Shown: positions 1-8,427, counted from the first letter of the stretch. The stretch is 64,000 nt of DNA from Micromonospora marina (GCF_900091565.1 NZ_FMCV01000027.1:24865-88864), one strand, 5' to 3'. Notes: a model not told the origin generated them from the letters alone. Numbers and translations are program-made.

Positions 1-55
1 CTCCCCTGCCACGGTGAGTGCATGGGAGACGCCTCGATCTGCCGTACGGGGTGGG

Positions 56-448
56 TCAGGCGGCCTGAGCCGCGGCGCCACCGGTGCCCTCGGCCGCCAC
101 GGCGGCGCGGGCCAGCTCGACGATCGCCGCGAACGCGGCGGCGTCGTTGACGGCCATGTCGGCCAGGATCTTCCGGTCGACCTCGATACCGGCCAGGCGC
201 AGGCCCTGGATCAGCCGGTTGTAGGTCAGGCCGTTGGCCCGGGCGCCGGCGTTGATCCGCTGGATCCAGAGCTGCCGGAAGTCGCCCTTGCGGTCGCGAC
301 GGTCCCGGTAGGAGTACTGCATCGAGTGCAGCACCTGCTCCTTGGCCTTGCGGTACAGCCGGGAGCGCTGACCGCGGTAGCCGCTCGCGGTCTCCAGCAG
401 GGTACGACGCTTCTTCTGGGCGTTCACAGCCCGCTTGACGCGTGCCAT
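56..448 (-). CDS. rplT: 50S ribosomal protein L20
   Basis: L20 binds 23S rRNA and is needed early in assembly of the large subunit. The 130-residue protein starts with the family N-terminus MARVKRAVNAQKKRRTLLE and contains the conserved stretch RDRRDRKGDFRQLWIQRINA. It has an alanine/glycine-rich tail of about 12 residues beyond the usual end near 118. It is the last gene of infC-rpmI-rplT, 32 bases after rpmI. In some bacteria L20 represses this operon by binding its own mRNA; no such site was identified here. Confidence 0.98.
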   Translation of the reverse strand: MARVKRAVNAQKKRRTLLETASGYRGQRSRLYRKAKEQVLHSMQYSYRDRRDRKGDFRQLWIQRINAGARANGLTYNRLIQGLRLAGIEVDRKILADMAVNDAAAFAAIVELARAAVAAEGTGGAAAQAA

Positions 449-480
449 CTCAACTCCTTCTTCGGTTCAGGTGGCGCGCG

Positions 481-675
481 TCAGCGGCCGAGCAGCTTCT
501 TGATGCGCTTGACGTCGGCCTTGGCCAGCTCGACGGTGCCGGTCAGCCGACGGGTCTGGGTGCTGGGCTTCTTCTCCAGGTTGTGGCGAAGGCCGGCCTG
601 CTGGGCAACGATCTTGCCCTTGCCGGTCACCTTGACCCGCTTGCCCATACCCGTGTGGCTCTTCATCTTCGGCAT
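481..675 (-). CDS. rpmI: 50S ribosomal protein L35
   Basis: This is a 64-residue basic protein of the large ribosomal subunit. The family signature MPKMKSHTGMGKRVKVTGKG is present at the N-terminus and the protein ends in KRIKKLLGR. The reading frame is open further upstream, but homology and normal length fix the ATG at 675-673. It lies 19 bases after infC and 32 bases before rplT, the standard translation-factor operon. Confidence 0.98.
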   Translation of the reverse strand: MPKMKSHTGMGKRVKVTGKGKIVAQQAGLRHNLEKKPSTQTRRLTGTVELAKADVKRIKKLLGR

Positions 676-694
676 TGGAACGTCTTCTCCCCTG

Positions 695-1360
695 TTACTG
701 GCCGCTGGTCTCAGCGGTCGTGCCGGTCTCGCCGGCTGCTGCGGTCTCGCCGGCCGCCGGGGTCTCGCCGGCCGGAGCGGCCGGTTCCTCCGCTGCCCGG
801 TCGCGCGGTCCACCGCGGGACGCCGTGGCGGCGACCGCGGAGGCCTTGACGGCCCGGTGCGGAGCGAGAACCATGATCATGTTTCGGCCGTCCTGCTTCG
901 GCGCGGCCTCGACGTATCCCAGGTCCGTGATCTCGGACTCGAGCCGGCGCAGGAGCCGGTAACCCAGCTCCGGACGGCTCTGCTCCCGACCGCGGAACAT
1001 GATCGTCACCTTGACCTTGTCGCCGGCCTTGAGGAACCGCACCACGTGACCCTTCTTGGTCTCGTAGTCGTGCGGGTCGATCTTCGGCCGGAGCTTCATC
1101 TCCTTGATGACGGTCTGCTGCTGGTTACGCCGCGCTTCGCGCGCCTTCAGTGCGCTCTCGTACTTGAACTTGCCGAAGTCCATGAGCTTGCACACCGGCG
1201 GGCGCGCCATCGGCGCAACCTCGACCAGGTCCAGGTCGACGTCCGCGGCCAGCTGCAGGGCGCGCTCCAGCGGGACGATGCCCACCTGCTCACCCTCAGG
1301 GCCGACCAGTCGGACCTCACGTGCCCGGATCTGCTCGTTCACGCGTGGTTCGACGCTGAT
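695..1360 (-). CDS. infC: Translation initiation factor IF-3, probable AUC start
   Basis: IF-3 binds the 30S subunit, checks start-codon/initiator-tRNA pairing and prevents premature 50S joining. The N-domain (EVRLVGPEGEQVGIVPL), linker (RRNQQQTVIKEMKLRPKID) and C-domain (KVKVTIMFRGREQSRPELG) are all present. A Pro/Ala/Gly/Thr-rich tail of about 45 residues follows. The first conventional start is GTG at 1342, but no Shine-Dalgarno sits in front of it. A strong AGGAGG ends four bases before an in-frame ATC at 1360-1358, which would add I-S-V-E-P-R; the corresponding residues are conserved in actinobacterial IF-3. Rare AUU/AUC starts are known for infC in other bacteria and let IF-3 repress itself. 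The protein is 221 residues from ATC or 215 from GTG. Confidence 0.93.
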   Translation of the reverse strand: MSVEPRVNEQIRAREVRLVGPEGEQVGIVPLERALQLAADVDLDLVEVAPMARPPVCKLMDFGKFKYESALKAREARRNQQQTVIKEMKLRPKIDPHDYETKKGHVVRFLKAGDKVKVTIMFRGREQSRPELGYRLLRRLESEITDLGYVEAAPKQDGRNMIMVLAPHRAVKASAVAATASRGGPRDRAAEEPAAPAGETPAAGETAAAGETGTTAETSGQ

Positions 1361-1402
1361 GGGGCCTCCTCGAGTCGAGTCTCCTACGGTGCCGACTCCG
1401 TG

Positions 1403-1458
1403 GGCTCCCGGGTGGGAGCCGACCCGGAAAGCAGAAGGCCCCGGCGTATGCCAGGGCC
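1403..1458 (-). promoter_or_regulatory. Two hairpins in the infC leader (possible attenuator)
   Basis: In the infC mRNA the upstream hairpin (1437-1458) has a nine-pair stem with one G-U and the tetraloop ATAC. It is followed by the T-rich run TTCTGCTTTCC at 1436-1426, the layout of an intrinsic terminator. A second hairpin (1403-1420) has a perfect seven-pair stem GGCTCCC/GGGAGCC with loop ACCC, about 40 bases before the AUC start. Together they could form an attenuator controlling infC-rpmI-rplT. Function is inferred from structure only. No coding region is recognised between 1361 and 1667. Confidence 0.5.
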
Positions 1459-1623
1459 CACTCGACCGGTCGGCACGATCACAGGATCGCGCATCCGGCG
1501 CCGGGACGTGCCCGAAACCGGGGACCGGACCCGGCCACCGTGGCGGCGACTCGGGTGGGAGCGGGCGCTCCGCTTCTCGACCGCCCGCACGTCAGGGACG
1601 GGGGCAGTCTGGTCGACTCCGCA

Positions 1624-1653
1624 ACACTACACCCTCGGCCCAGGCCCGCCCAA
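1624..1653 (-). promoter_or_regulatory. Candidate promoter for infC-rpmI-rplT
   Basis: On the minus strand a TTGGGC box (1653-1648) is followed after 18 bases by TAGTGT (1629-1624). This resembles a housekeeping actinobacterial promoter. It would give a leader of roughly 255 bases that includes both leader hairpins. Matches are modest and no start-site data are available. Confidence 0.3.
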
Positions 1654-1667
1654 ACCGGGCTCGCTGG

Positions 1668-2141
1668 TCAGCGGGGTGCCGACTGGCCGGCGGACAGCGC
1701 CGCCAGGTGCGCCTGGTGCAGGCGGCGCAGCGCGCGTACCGCCTCGACGGCGCTCTCCTTGTCGGCGGCCTGCAGCGCGACCATCGGCAGCAGGTCGTCG
1801 TCGTGCAGCTCCAGGCTGGCCCACGGGGCACCCCGGTCGAACCGGACACCGCGGACGACCTCCCACGGCAGCTCGTACGAGCTGAACACGTTGCGCACCC
1901 GGACGCCCCTGACGTCGGCGACCACGCGGGGGCGGGTGAACAGCAGGAAGCCGAGCGCGCCGAAGACGCCCAGGCCGATCATGGCGAACTGGTCGCCGCG
2001 CTGAAACGTGCCGTAGCCGTTGCCGGTGGCGCCGGTCAGCGACGTCGCGACGAGGCTGAACACCACGAGCAGCGTGACGGCCGAGGCCCAGCAGACGACC
2101 CGGACGCGGCGGGGTCGCACGGTCACCACGGAATCGCTCAC
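1668..2141 (-). CDS. PH-domain-containing membrane protein
   Basis: This 157-residue protein has two hydrophobic segments (about 14-35 and 52-67) followed by a soluble domain. That domain (RPRVVADVRGVRVRNVFSSY..LPWEVVRGVRFDRG..W) resembles the bacterial PH-like domain of actinobacterial membrane proteins often found after hisG. The molecular function of the family is unknown. The start is the GTG at 2141, which overlaps the stop of the DUF606 gene in a GTGA, so the two genes are probably translationally coupled. It is the last gene of the rib-his transcription unit. Confidence 0.75.
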   Translation of the reverse strand: MSDSVVTVRPRRVRVVCWASAVTLLVVFSLVATSLTGATGNGYGTFQRGDQFAMIGLGVFGALGFLLFTRPRVVADVRGVRVRNVFSSYELPWEVVRGVRFDRGAPWASLELHDDDLLPMVALQAADKESAVEAVRALRRLHQAHLAALSAGQSAPR

Positions 2142-3100
2142 CCGACCAGTCTGCCATCCGGTTCGCGTACGCCTTCGGCCGCCACCCGGGCCGGGCCGCG
2201 CCGGCGCAGCCCGGTGACCACCACGGCGAGCAGCGTGAGCAGGGCGCCGGCCAGCACCGGCAGCCGGACACCGGGGCCGCCGGGCAGCGCCAGGTCCAGC
2301 AGCAGCGCGCCGCCGAGCTGCCCGGCCACCAGCGCCAGGCCGGTCCGCAGCACCCCTGCCGCGCGTACCCCGACCAGCAGGGCCAGCACGATGCCGACGC
2401 CGAGCAGCCCGCCGGGGTAGAGCCACCACTGGGCGGGCCAGCGGGGCGCGGTCGCCAGCGCGCCGGTGAGCGCCGCGACCGCGCCGATCACCACCGTGCT
2501 GACCGCGAAGTTGACGGCGAGGCCGGCGGCCGGGCCGACCGAGGCGGCGACCCGGCCGTTGAGCGCGGACTGCCCGGCCACCGCCAGCCCACCCAGGACG
2601 CAGAGCAGCACCAGCCCGGCCGCCAGGTCACCGACCGGGCGGCCGAGCTGCGCCAGCGCGACCGCGCCGACGCCGAGCACCGCCCCGCCGACACGGGGCA
2701 CCGTGAGCGGCATCCGCCCGGTCGCGGCCAGCCCGACCCGGTCCACCGCCAGTCCGCCGAGGCTGCCGCCGGCCACCTGGGCGATCGTGAACACCGCCAC
2801 CCCGAGCACCGGCACCACCACCGGCGCGACCAGCACGATCACCGCGCCGCCCACCCCGCCGAGGTACGCCCACCACGGCAACCCGGACCGGCGCAGCCCG
2901 GCCAGCCCGGCGCGCATCGACGGCAGCGCCACGATCCCGGCCAGCACCAGCAGGCAGCCGCCGAGGTTGTTGACCACCGCGCCGATGACCGGGTCACCGG
3001 TCCGCTCGCCCATCTCGGCGTTGATCGCGCCCTGGGCGGCCGAGGCCACGCCGCCGGCCACGACCACCGCGAGCGCGGCCGGGAGCGGCAGCGGCCTCAC
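2138..3100 (-). CDS. DMT-superfamily (DUF606/YdcZ-like) transporter
   Basis: This 320-residue, very hydrophobic protein has about ten predicted membrane segments in two homologous halves. Each half begins with a family-like motif (QGAINAEMGERTGDPVIGAVVNN and GQSALNGRVAASVGPAAGLAVNF, shown here in part). The family belongs to the drug/metabolite transporter superfamily; the substrate is unknown. The gene starts with GTG inside the last codons of hisG (GTGA overlap at 3097-3100) and overlaps the following PH-domain gene the same way. This tight packing places it in the rib-his operon, but nothing in the sequence shows which metabolite it moves. Confidence 0.8.
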   Translation of the reverse strand: MRPLPLPAALAVVVAGGVASAAQGAINAEMGERTGDPVIGAVVNNLGGCLLVLAGIVALPSMRAGLAGLRRSGLPWWAYLGGVGGAVIVLVAPVVVPVLGVAVFTIAQVAGGSLGGLAVDRVGLAATGRMPLTVPRVGGAVLGVGAVALAQLGRPVGDLAAGLVLLCVLGGLAVAGQSALNGRVAASVGPAAGLAVNFAVSTVVIGAVAALTGALATAPRWPAQWWLYPGGLLGVGIVLALLVGVRAAGVLRTGLALVAGQLGGALLLDLALPGGPGVRLPVLAGALLTLLAVVVTGLRRRGPARVAAEGVREPDGRLVG

Positions 3101-3942
3101 AGCCGGCAGGCGTGGATGTTCGTGACCAGGATCGCGCGGGCGCCCAGCTCGTACAGCTCGTCCATGATCCGGTGGACGTCGTCCCGGAGCACCATCGCCT
3201 GCACCGCGACCCAGCCCTCCCGGTGCAGCGGCGAGACGGTCGGCGACTCGATGCCGGGAGTCAGCGAACTGGCCCGGTCGAGCAGGCCGGCCGGCACGTC
3301 GTAGGCGAGCATCACGTACCGGCGGGCGACCAGGACGCCGTGCAGCCGGCGCAACAGTTGCTCCTGCTGCCCGCCGCCGGGCGTACCCGCGCGCCGGACC
3401 AGCACCGCCGAGGAGCGCAGCAGCGGCTCGCCGAAGACCACCAGGCCGGCCTGGCGCAACGTCGCGCCGGTCTCCACCACGTCGGCGACCACGTCGGCCA
3501 CGCCGAGGCGGATGGCGTTCTCCACCGCGCCGTCCAGGCGGATCACGTCGGCCTTGACGCCCAGCTCGGCCAGGTGCCGTTCGACCAGACCCGGGTACGC
3601 GGTGGCGATCCGGTGCCCGCCCAGCTCCCGAACGTCGTCCACGTCCTGCGGGCGGGCGGCGAACCGGAAGGTGGCCCGCGCGAAGTTGAGGTCGACCACC
3701 TCCTCGGCCGGCGCGCCGGAGTCGATCAGCAGGTCGCGACCGGTGATGCCGACGTCCAGGTCGCCGGAGCCGACGTAGGTGGCGATGTCCTTGGGGCGCA
3801 GGTAGAAGAACTCGATGTCGTTGGGCTCGTCCCGGCAGACCAGGTCCTTCGGGTCGGTGCGCTGGCGGTAGCCCGCCTCGCGCAGCATCCCGGCGGCCTT
3901 CTCGGCCAGGGCGCCCTTGTTGGGTACTGCGACACGCAGCAT
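3097..3942 (-). CDS. hisG: ATP phosphoribosyltransferase (long form)
   Basis: HisG catalyses the first step of histidine synthesis, joining ATP and PRPP to give phosphoribosyl-ATP. The 281-residue length is that of the long, self-regulated form. The N-terminal catalytic part carries LRVAVPNKGALAEKA and the substrate motif DVGITGRDLL, and a C-terminal ACT-like domain (about 205-281) binds histidine in this class. It ends HACRL. It lies 43 bases after hisE and overlaps the DUF606 gene. The rest of the histidine pathway is not in the window. Confidence 0.97.
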   Translation of the reverse strand: MLRVAVPNKGALAEKAAGMLREAGYRQRTDPKDLVCRDEPNDIEFFYLRPKDIATYVGSGDLDVGITGRDLLIDSGAPAEEVVDLNFARATFRFAARPQDVDDVRELGGHRIATAYPGLVERHLAELGVKADVIRLDGAVENAIRLGVADVVADVVETGATLRQAGLVVFGEPLLRSSAVLVRRAGTPGGGQQEQLLRRLHGVLVARRYVMLAYDVPAGLLDRASSLTPGIESPTVSPLHREGWVAVQAMVLRDDVHRIMDELYELGARAILVTNIHACRL

Positions 3943-3985
3943 GGGAGTGCTCCTTCGTTCGATCGGACGATCAGCGGACGGGCAC

Positions 3986-4249
3986 TCAGAGATGTCGGTA
4001 GACGTCCTTCAGTTCCAGGCCGGTGGCGAGCATCAGCACCTGCGCCTGGTAGAGCAGCTGGGAGATCTCCTCGGCGGCCCGCTCCGGGCCCTCGTGCTCG
4101 GCGGCCATCCACGACTCGGCCGCCTCCTCGACGACCTTCTTGCCGATGAAGTGCACGCCCTTGGCGAGCGCCTCGACAGTGCCCGAGCCCGGGGTGCCGG
4201 CGGCGGCCTTGGCCTGCAGCTCGGCGAACAACTCCTCGAACGTCTTCAC
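3986..4249 (-). CDS. hisE: Phosphoribosyl-ATP pyrophosphatase
   Basis: HisE hydrolyses phosphoribosyl-ATP to phosphoribosyl-AMP, the second step of histidine synthesis. The 87-residue all-helical protein shows the MazG-like metal site: KKVVEEAAES followed by EISQLLYQAQVLM. The frame stays open upstream, but the GTG at 4249 gives the family N-terminus VKTFEELFAEL and the usual length. It sits between ribH and hisG, so the histidine pair may be read from the riboflavin promoter. Confidence 0.95.
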   Translation of the reverse strand: MKTFEELFAELQAKAAAGTPGSGTVEALAKGVHFIGKKVVEEAAESWMAAEHEGPERAAEEISQLLYQAQVLMLATGLELKDVYRHL

Positions 4250-4293
4250 GGAAGGCGATTCTTCCAGCCGCCCCGGGTGACGGGCCGGGTGGG

Positions 4294-4791
4294 TCAGGCG
4301 AAGCCGACGCGGTGGGCGGACTGGGCGCCCAGGGCGCGGACGGCCAGGGCTGCGTCCAGCGCCGCCACCGTCGCCGACCACCCCTTGTCCTCGGCCGAGC
4401 CGGGCAGCCCGGCCCGGTCCCGAGCCTGCTCGACGGTGTCGACGGTGAGCACCCCGTGCGCCACCGGCTTGCCCTCGTCCAGCGCCACCCGGGTCAGCCC
4501 CTCGGTGACCGACTGGCAGACGTAGTCGAAGTGCGCCGTCGCGCCGCGTACCACCACGCCGAGCGCGACGACCACGTCGAAACGGCGGGCCATCGCCTGG
4601 GCCACCACCGGCAGTTCGACCGAGCCGGCCACCCGGGCCACCACGGCCCGCGCCCCGCACGCCTGGGCGGCGGCCACCGCACGCTCGGTCATGTGGTCGG
4701 TCAGGTCGCCGTGCCAGCGGGCGGCCACCACGCCGACCGTCATGCCGGACGCGTCCACAGCGGTCACGCCCGGCTCACCGAAACCCGCCAT
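4294..4791 (-). CDS. ribH: 6,7-dimethyl-8-ribityllumazine synthase
   Basis: RibH condenses 5-amino-6-ribitylamino-uracil with dihydroxybutanone phosphate to give lumazine, the penultimate step to riboflavin. The 165-residue protein contains the core motifs VVAARWH, GSVELPVVAQAMA, VVVRGATAHFDYVCQS and the GVLTVDTVEQA loop. The ATG at 4791 is preferred because GGAG lies nine bases upstream and the gene then begins four bases after ribBA; a GTG at 4815 would overlap ribBA. Enzymes of this family form pentamers or 60-mer capsids. Confidence 0.96.
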   Translation of the reverse strand: MAGFGEPGVTAVDASGMTVGVVAARWHGDLTDHMTERAVAAAQACGARAVVARVAGSVELPVVAQAMARRFDVVVALGVVVRGATAHFDYVCQSVTEGLTRVALDEGKPVAHGVLTVDTVEQARDRAGLPGSAEDKGWSATVAALDAALAVRALGAQSAHRVGFA

Positions 4792-4795
4792 CGCC

Positions 4796-6061
4796 CTACG
4801 CTCCGATCTCGTCACCGGCGACCGGGCGGCCCATCGGCGCCTCGGTCACCTCGTCCAGTCCGTCCAGCAGGTGACCCATCCGGTCCCGCTTGGTGCGCAG
4901 GTAGCGCACGTTCTCCGGGTTGGACCGCACCGGCAGCCCCTCCCGGCCGGTCACGGTGAGGCCGTACCCCTCCAGCCCGGCCCGCTTGGCCGGGTTGTTG
5001 GTCAGCAGCCGCATCGACCGGACCCCCAGGTCGTAGAGGATCTGCGCGCCCGTGCCGTAGTCGCGGGCGTCGGCCGGCAGACCCAGGTCGAGGTTCGCGT
5101 CCACCGTGTCGCGGCCCTGGTCCTGGAGCTGATACGCCTGGAGCTTGTGCAGCAGGCCGATGCCCCGGCCCTCGTGCCCGCGCACGTAGAGGACCACCCC
5201 GCGGCCCTCCGCGGCGACCCGGGCCAGCGCGGCCTGCAACTGCGGCCCGCAGTCGCAGCGCAGCGAGCCGAACACGTCGCCGGTGAGGCACTCGGAGTGC
5301 ACCCGGACCAGCACGTCCCGCCCGTCACCGAGGTCGCCCGTGACCAGCGCGACGTGCTCGGCCGGGTCGTGCTCGGCGCGGTAGCCCAGCGCCCGGAACA
5401 CGCCGTACGGGGTGGGCATCCGCGCCTCGGCGGCCAGCTCGACCTGCTTCTCGGTGCGCCGCCGGTGGGCGATCAGGTCCGCGATGGTGACCAGCGTCAG
5501 CCCGTGCTCGGCGCAGAACTTCTCCAGGTCCGGCAGGCGCATCATGGTGCCGTCGTCGTTCACCAGCTCGCAGAGCACCCCGGCCGGGCGCAGACCGGCC
5601 AGCCGGGTCAGGTCCACCGCAGCCTCGGTGTGCCCGGGGCGGCGCAGCACCCCGCCGGCGCGGGCGCGCAGCGGCACCACGTGACCGGGCCGGGCCAGGT
5701 CGGTCGGGCCGGTCGCGGCGCCGGCGAGCAGCCGGATGGTGTGCGACCGGTCGGCGGCCGAGATGCCGGTGCTGACGCCCTCCCGGGCGTCCACGGTCAC
5801 CGTGTACGCGGTGCCGCGCCGGTCCTGGTTCGTGTGGTGCATCGGTGGCAGGTCCAGCCGGTCGCACTCGTCCTCGGTCAGCGGCACGCAGATGTAGCCG
5901 GAGGTGTAGCGGACCATGAACGCGACCAGCTCCGGCGTGGCCAGCTCGGCCGCGAAGATCAGGTCACCCTCGTTCTCGCGGTCCTCGTCGTCGACCACCA
6001 CCACCGGGCGCCCGGCGGCGATGTCCGCCACCGCCTGCTCGATCGAACCGAACGTGCTCAT
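4796..6061 (-). CDS. ribBA: Bifunctional DHBP synthase / GTP cyclohydrolase II
   Basis: The N-terminal half makes 3,4-dihydroxy-2-butanone 4-phosphate from ribulose 5-phosphate; its acidic metal site is VVVVDDEDRENEGDLIFAA. The C-terminal half opens GTP; it has the zinc cysteines in SECLTGDVFGSLRCDCGPQL and the RGHEGRGIGL motif. The protein is 421 residues, normal for the fusion. The ATG at 6061 overlaps the stop of ribM in an ATGA. It supplies both precursors that RibD and RibH need, so its place inside the riboswitch operon is expected. Confidence 0.97.
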   Translation of the reverse strand: MSTFGSIEQAVADIAAGRPVVVVDDEDRENEGDLIFAAELATPELVAFMVRYTSGYICVPLTEDECDRLDLPPMHHTNQDRRGTAYTVTVDAREGVSTGISAADRSHTIRLLAGAATGPTDLARPGHVVPLRARAGGVLRRPGHTEAAVDLTRLAGLRPAGVLCELVNDDGTMMRLPDLEKFCAEHGLTLVTIADLIAHRRRTEKQVELAAEARMPTPYGVFRALGYRAEHDPAEHVALVTGDLGDGRDVLVRVHSECLTGDVFGSLRCDCGPQLQAALARVAAEGRGVVLYVRGHEGRGIGLLHKLQAYQLQDQGRDTVDANLDLGLPADARDYGTGAQILYDLGVRSMRLLTNNPAKRAGLEGYGLTVTGREGLPVRSNPENVRYLRTKRDRMGHLLDGLDEVTEAPMGRPVAGDEIGA

Positions 6062-6756
6062 GCCACGGCCTCCGTGTACGTCGCCGGGATCGGGGCGGGC
6101 GCGGTCGCGACGGCCCGGGAGGTGCGCCACCAGCTGTACAGGCCGGCCGCGCAGAACGCGCCGTAGACCAGGTACATGGCGGCCGACGGGTAGAAGCCGC
6201 CGCGCAGCAGCAGCGGTACGCCGACCGCGTCGACGGCGATCCAGATCAGCCAGAACTCCACCCAGCCGCGGGCCATGCCGTACGTGGCGAGCAGGCTGCC
6301 GACCAGGATCCAGGCATCAGGCAGCGGCCCCCACGAGCCGAGCGCGGCGAGCGCCGGGTACGCGACGGCGGTGCCGACCGCGGCGGCCACGAGCAGGCCG
6401 AGCCGCTCCGGCCAGGTGGCCCAGCGCGGCACCACGGCCGGCTGGTCCCCACCACCGGCGCGCCGGTTGCGCGACCAGCGCCACCAGCCGTACAGGCTGA
6501 CGGCGAAGAAGAAGACCTGCCGGCCGGCCTGGCCGTAGAGGTCGTGCGCCTGCGGGGTGACGAAGACGCCGCCGAGGAACACGGTGAGCAGCAGCGCGTT
6601 GCCGATCATGCCGACCGGCCAGGCCCAGACCACCCGGCGCAGCCCGAGCAGCGCCGAGGCGAGGCCGAAGACGTTGCCGACGATCTCCCGGACCAGCACC
6701 GGCGAACCGGCCACGTGCACCTGGGCGTCGAGCAGCCAGCCGAGCGGGCCCATCAC
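6058..6756 (-). CDS. ribM: PnuC-family transporter, probable riboflavin transporter RibM
   Basis: This 232-residue membrane protein has about seven hydrophobic segments. It carries PnuC-family aromatic motifs: NVFGLASALLGLRRVVWAWP near the N-terminus, YGWWRWSR in the middle and ARGWVEFWLIWIAVDAVGVP near the end. PnuC proteins move nicotinamide riboside. Members encoded inside FMN-riboswitch operons of Corynebacterium and Streptomyces are the riboflavin facilitators RibM/PnuX. Here the gene overlaps both ribBA and ribE by four bases and lies within the riboflavin operon, which supports RibM. Substrate is inferred from context. Confidence 0.82.
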   Translation of the reverse strand: MMGPLGWLLDAQVHVAGSPVLVREIVGNVFGLASALLGLRRVVWAWPVGMIGNALLLTVFLGGVFVTPQAHDLYGQAGRQVFFFAVSLYGWWRWSRNRRAGGGDQPAVVPRWATWPERLGLLVAAAVGTAVAYPALAALGSWGPLPDAWILVGSLLATYGMARGWVEFWLIWIAVDAVGVPLLLRGGFYPSAAMYLVYGAFCAAGLYSWWRTSRAVATAPAPIPATYTEAVA

Positions 6757-7364
6757 CGGGCACCCCCCGCGCCGCGGTCGCCGAGCAGCCGCTCGACGTA
6801 CTTGGCCAGCACGTCGACCTCCAGGTTGACCGGGTCGCCGATCTGCTTGGTGCCGAGCACGGTGAGCTTGAGCGTGGTCGGGATCAGGCCGACGGAGAAC
6901 CAGTCGTCGCCCGCCTCGGCGACGGTCAGGGACACGCCGTCAACGGTGATCGAGCCCTTCTCCACCACGTAGCGGGCCAGATCGGCGGGCAGCCGGAACC
7001 GCACGGTCTCCCACTGCGCGGCGGGCTCCCGGGCGACGACCTCGCCGACGCCGTCGACGTGCCCCTGCACCAGGTGCCCGCCGAGGCGGCTGCCGAGCGC
7101 GGCGGCCCGTTCCAGGTTGACCGGGTCGCCGGGGCGCAGCGCGCCGAGCGCGGTGCGGCGCAGCGTCTCGCCCATCACGTCGGCGGTGAACACGCCGCCG
7201 TCGACGTCGACCACGGTGAGGCAGACGCCGTTGACGGCGATCGAGTCGCCGTGCCGGGCGTCCGAGGTGACGAGCGGGCCGCGGATGGCGACCAGCGCGG
7301 AGTCGTCGCCGGTCTCGGCACTCCGGACGATCTCGCCCAGTTCCTCGACGATGCCGGTGAACAT
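6753..7364 (-). CDS. ribE: Riboflavin synthase, alpha subunit
   Basis: The enzyme dismutates two lumazine molecules to riboflavin and its ribitylamino-uracil precursor. The 203-residue protein shows the typical internal duplication of two lumazine-binding barrels. Barrel one begins MFTGIVEELGE and contains GDSIAVNGVCLTV; barrel two contains LGGHLVQGHVDGVG and KGSITVDGVSLTV. The gene begins one base before the ribD stop and overlaps ribM by four bases. The symbol ribE follows Gram-negative usage; Bacillus calls it ribB, and some actinobacteria ribC. Confidence 0.97.
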   Translation of the reverse strand: MFTGIVEELGEIVRSAETGDDSALVAIRGPLVTSDARHGDSIAVNGVCLTVVDVDGGVFTADVMGETLRRTALGALRPGDPVNLERAAALGSRLGGHLVQGHVDGVGEVVAREPAAQWETVRFRLPADLARYVVEKGSITVDGVSLTVAEAGDDWFSVGLIPTTLKLTVLGTKQIGDPVNLEVDVLAKYVERLLGDRGAGGAR

Positions 7365-7365
7365 G

Positions 7366-8427
7366 TCAGCCCTCCCTCTTCCGGGGCAGCGCGGTGATCC
7401 GCAGGTCGGGACCGACCCGCGTAACGTCGGTGATCTCCAGATCGATGGCGTCGGCGATGGTGCTCACGCCGGCGCCGAGCAGCGCGGCCGGGCCGGCGCC
7501 GAGCAGCTTCGGCGCGACGTACCCGACGATCCGGTCGACCATGCCGGCGGCGAGGAACGCGCCGGCCAGCGTCGGCCCGCCCTCCAGCAGCGCGGCCCGC
7601 ACACCCCGGTGGTGCAGCTCCGCGAGCAGCGCCGCCAGGTCGACCCGGCCGTCCGGCCCGGCGCCGACCTCCGCGGCGGTGGCGATCCACGTGCGGGCGG
7701 CACCGTCGCGGACCCGGGCGTCGGCCGGAGTACGCCCGGAGCTGTCCACCACCACCCGCAGCGGCTGCCGGATGGCGAGCGTGCCGTCGCGCAGGTTGCG
7801 GGCGGTCAGCCGGGGATCGTCGGTGAGCACGGTGCCCACCCCGGCGAGCACCGCGTCGACGGTGCCGCGCAGCGCGTGCACGTCGATCCGGGCCGCCTCG
7901 GAGGTGATCCACATGCTGGTGCCGTCGGCCGCGGCGGACCGTCCGTCGAGCGTGGCCGCGTACTTCCAGATCACGTACGGCCAGCCGCGGCGCATCGAGG
8001 TGAGCCAGGCCACGTTGCCGGCCTCGGCCTCCTGCGTGCGTACCCCCAGGGCGACCTGGACCCCGGCGGCGCGCAGCGTGGCCGCGCCGCCGGAGGCGAC
8101 CGGGTTGGGGTCGGGGACCGCGATCACCACGCGGGACACCCCGGCGGCGATGAGCGCGTGGCTGCAGGGGCCGGTGCGGCCGGTGTGGTCGCAGGGTTCC
8201 AGGGTGACCACCGCAGTGCCGCCGCGGGCGCGCGTGCCGGCCTGGGCCAGCGCGACGATCTCCGCGTGCGGGCCGCCGGCGTACGCGTGGAAGCCCTCGC
8301 CGACGACCTCGCCGTCGGCGTCGAGCAGCACGCAGCCGACCACCGGGTTGGGGCTCGTGGCGCCGAGGCCGCGCCCGGCCAGTTCGATGGCACGACGCAT
8401 CGCCTCGTCGACGGAGACGCTCGCCAT
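7366..8427 (-). CDS. ribD: Bifunctional riboflavin deaminase/reductase
   Basis: RibD deaminates and then reduces the pyrimidine product of GTP cyclohydrolase II. The N-terminal deaminase domain has the zinc site HAEIVAL..(PCDHTGRTGPC), and the C-terminal half is a dihydrofolate-reductase-like NADPH domain. The 353-residue protein is assigned to the ATG at 8427, preceded by GGGAGG with ten bases spacing. Extending the frame to 8499 would add a low-complexity N-terminus without homology. It is the first gene after the FMN riboswitch. Confidence 0.96.
   Translation of the reverse strand: MASVSVDEAMRRAIELAGRGLGATSPNPVVGCVLLDADGEVVGEGFHAYAGGPHAEIVALAQAGTRARGGTAVVTLEPCDHTGRTGPCSHALIAAGVSRVVIAVPDPNPVASGGAATLRAAGVQVALGVRTQEAEAGNVAWLTSMRRGWPYVIWKYAATLDGRSAAADGTSMWITSEAARIDVHALRGTVDAVLAGVGTVLTDDPRLTARNLRDGTLAIRQPLRVVVDSSGRTPADARVRDGAARTWIATAAEVGAGPDGRVDLAALLAELHHRGVRAALLEGGPTLAGAFLAAGMVDRIVGYVAPKLLGAGPAALLGAGVSTIADAIDLEITDVTRVGPDLRITALPRKREG

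Noticed and set aside
14..1885. 623-codon plus-strand frame across rplT-rpmI-infC
   Set aside because: It is antisense to three certain genes. Its sequence is low-complexity Arg/Gly/Pro, as expected of GC-biased shadow frames.
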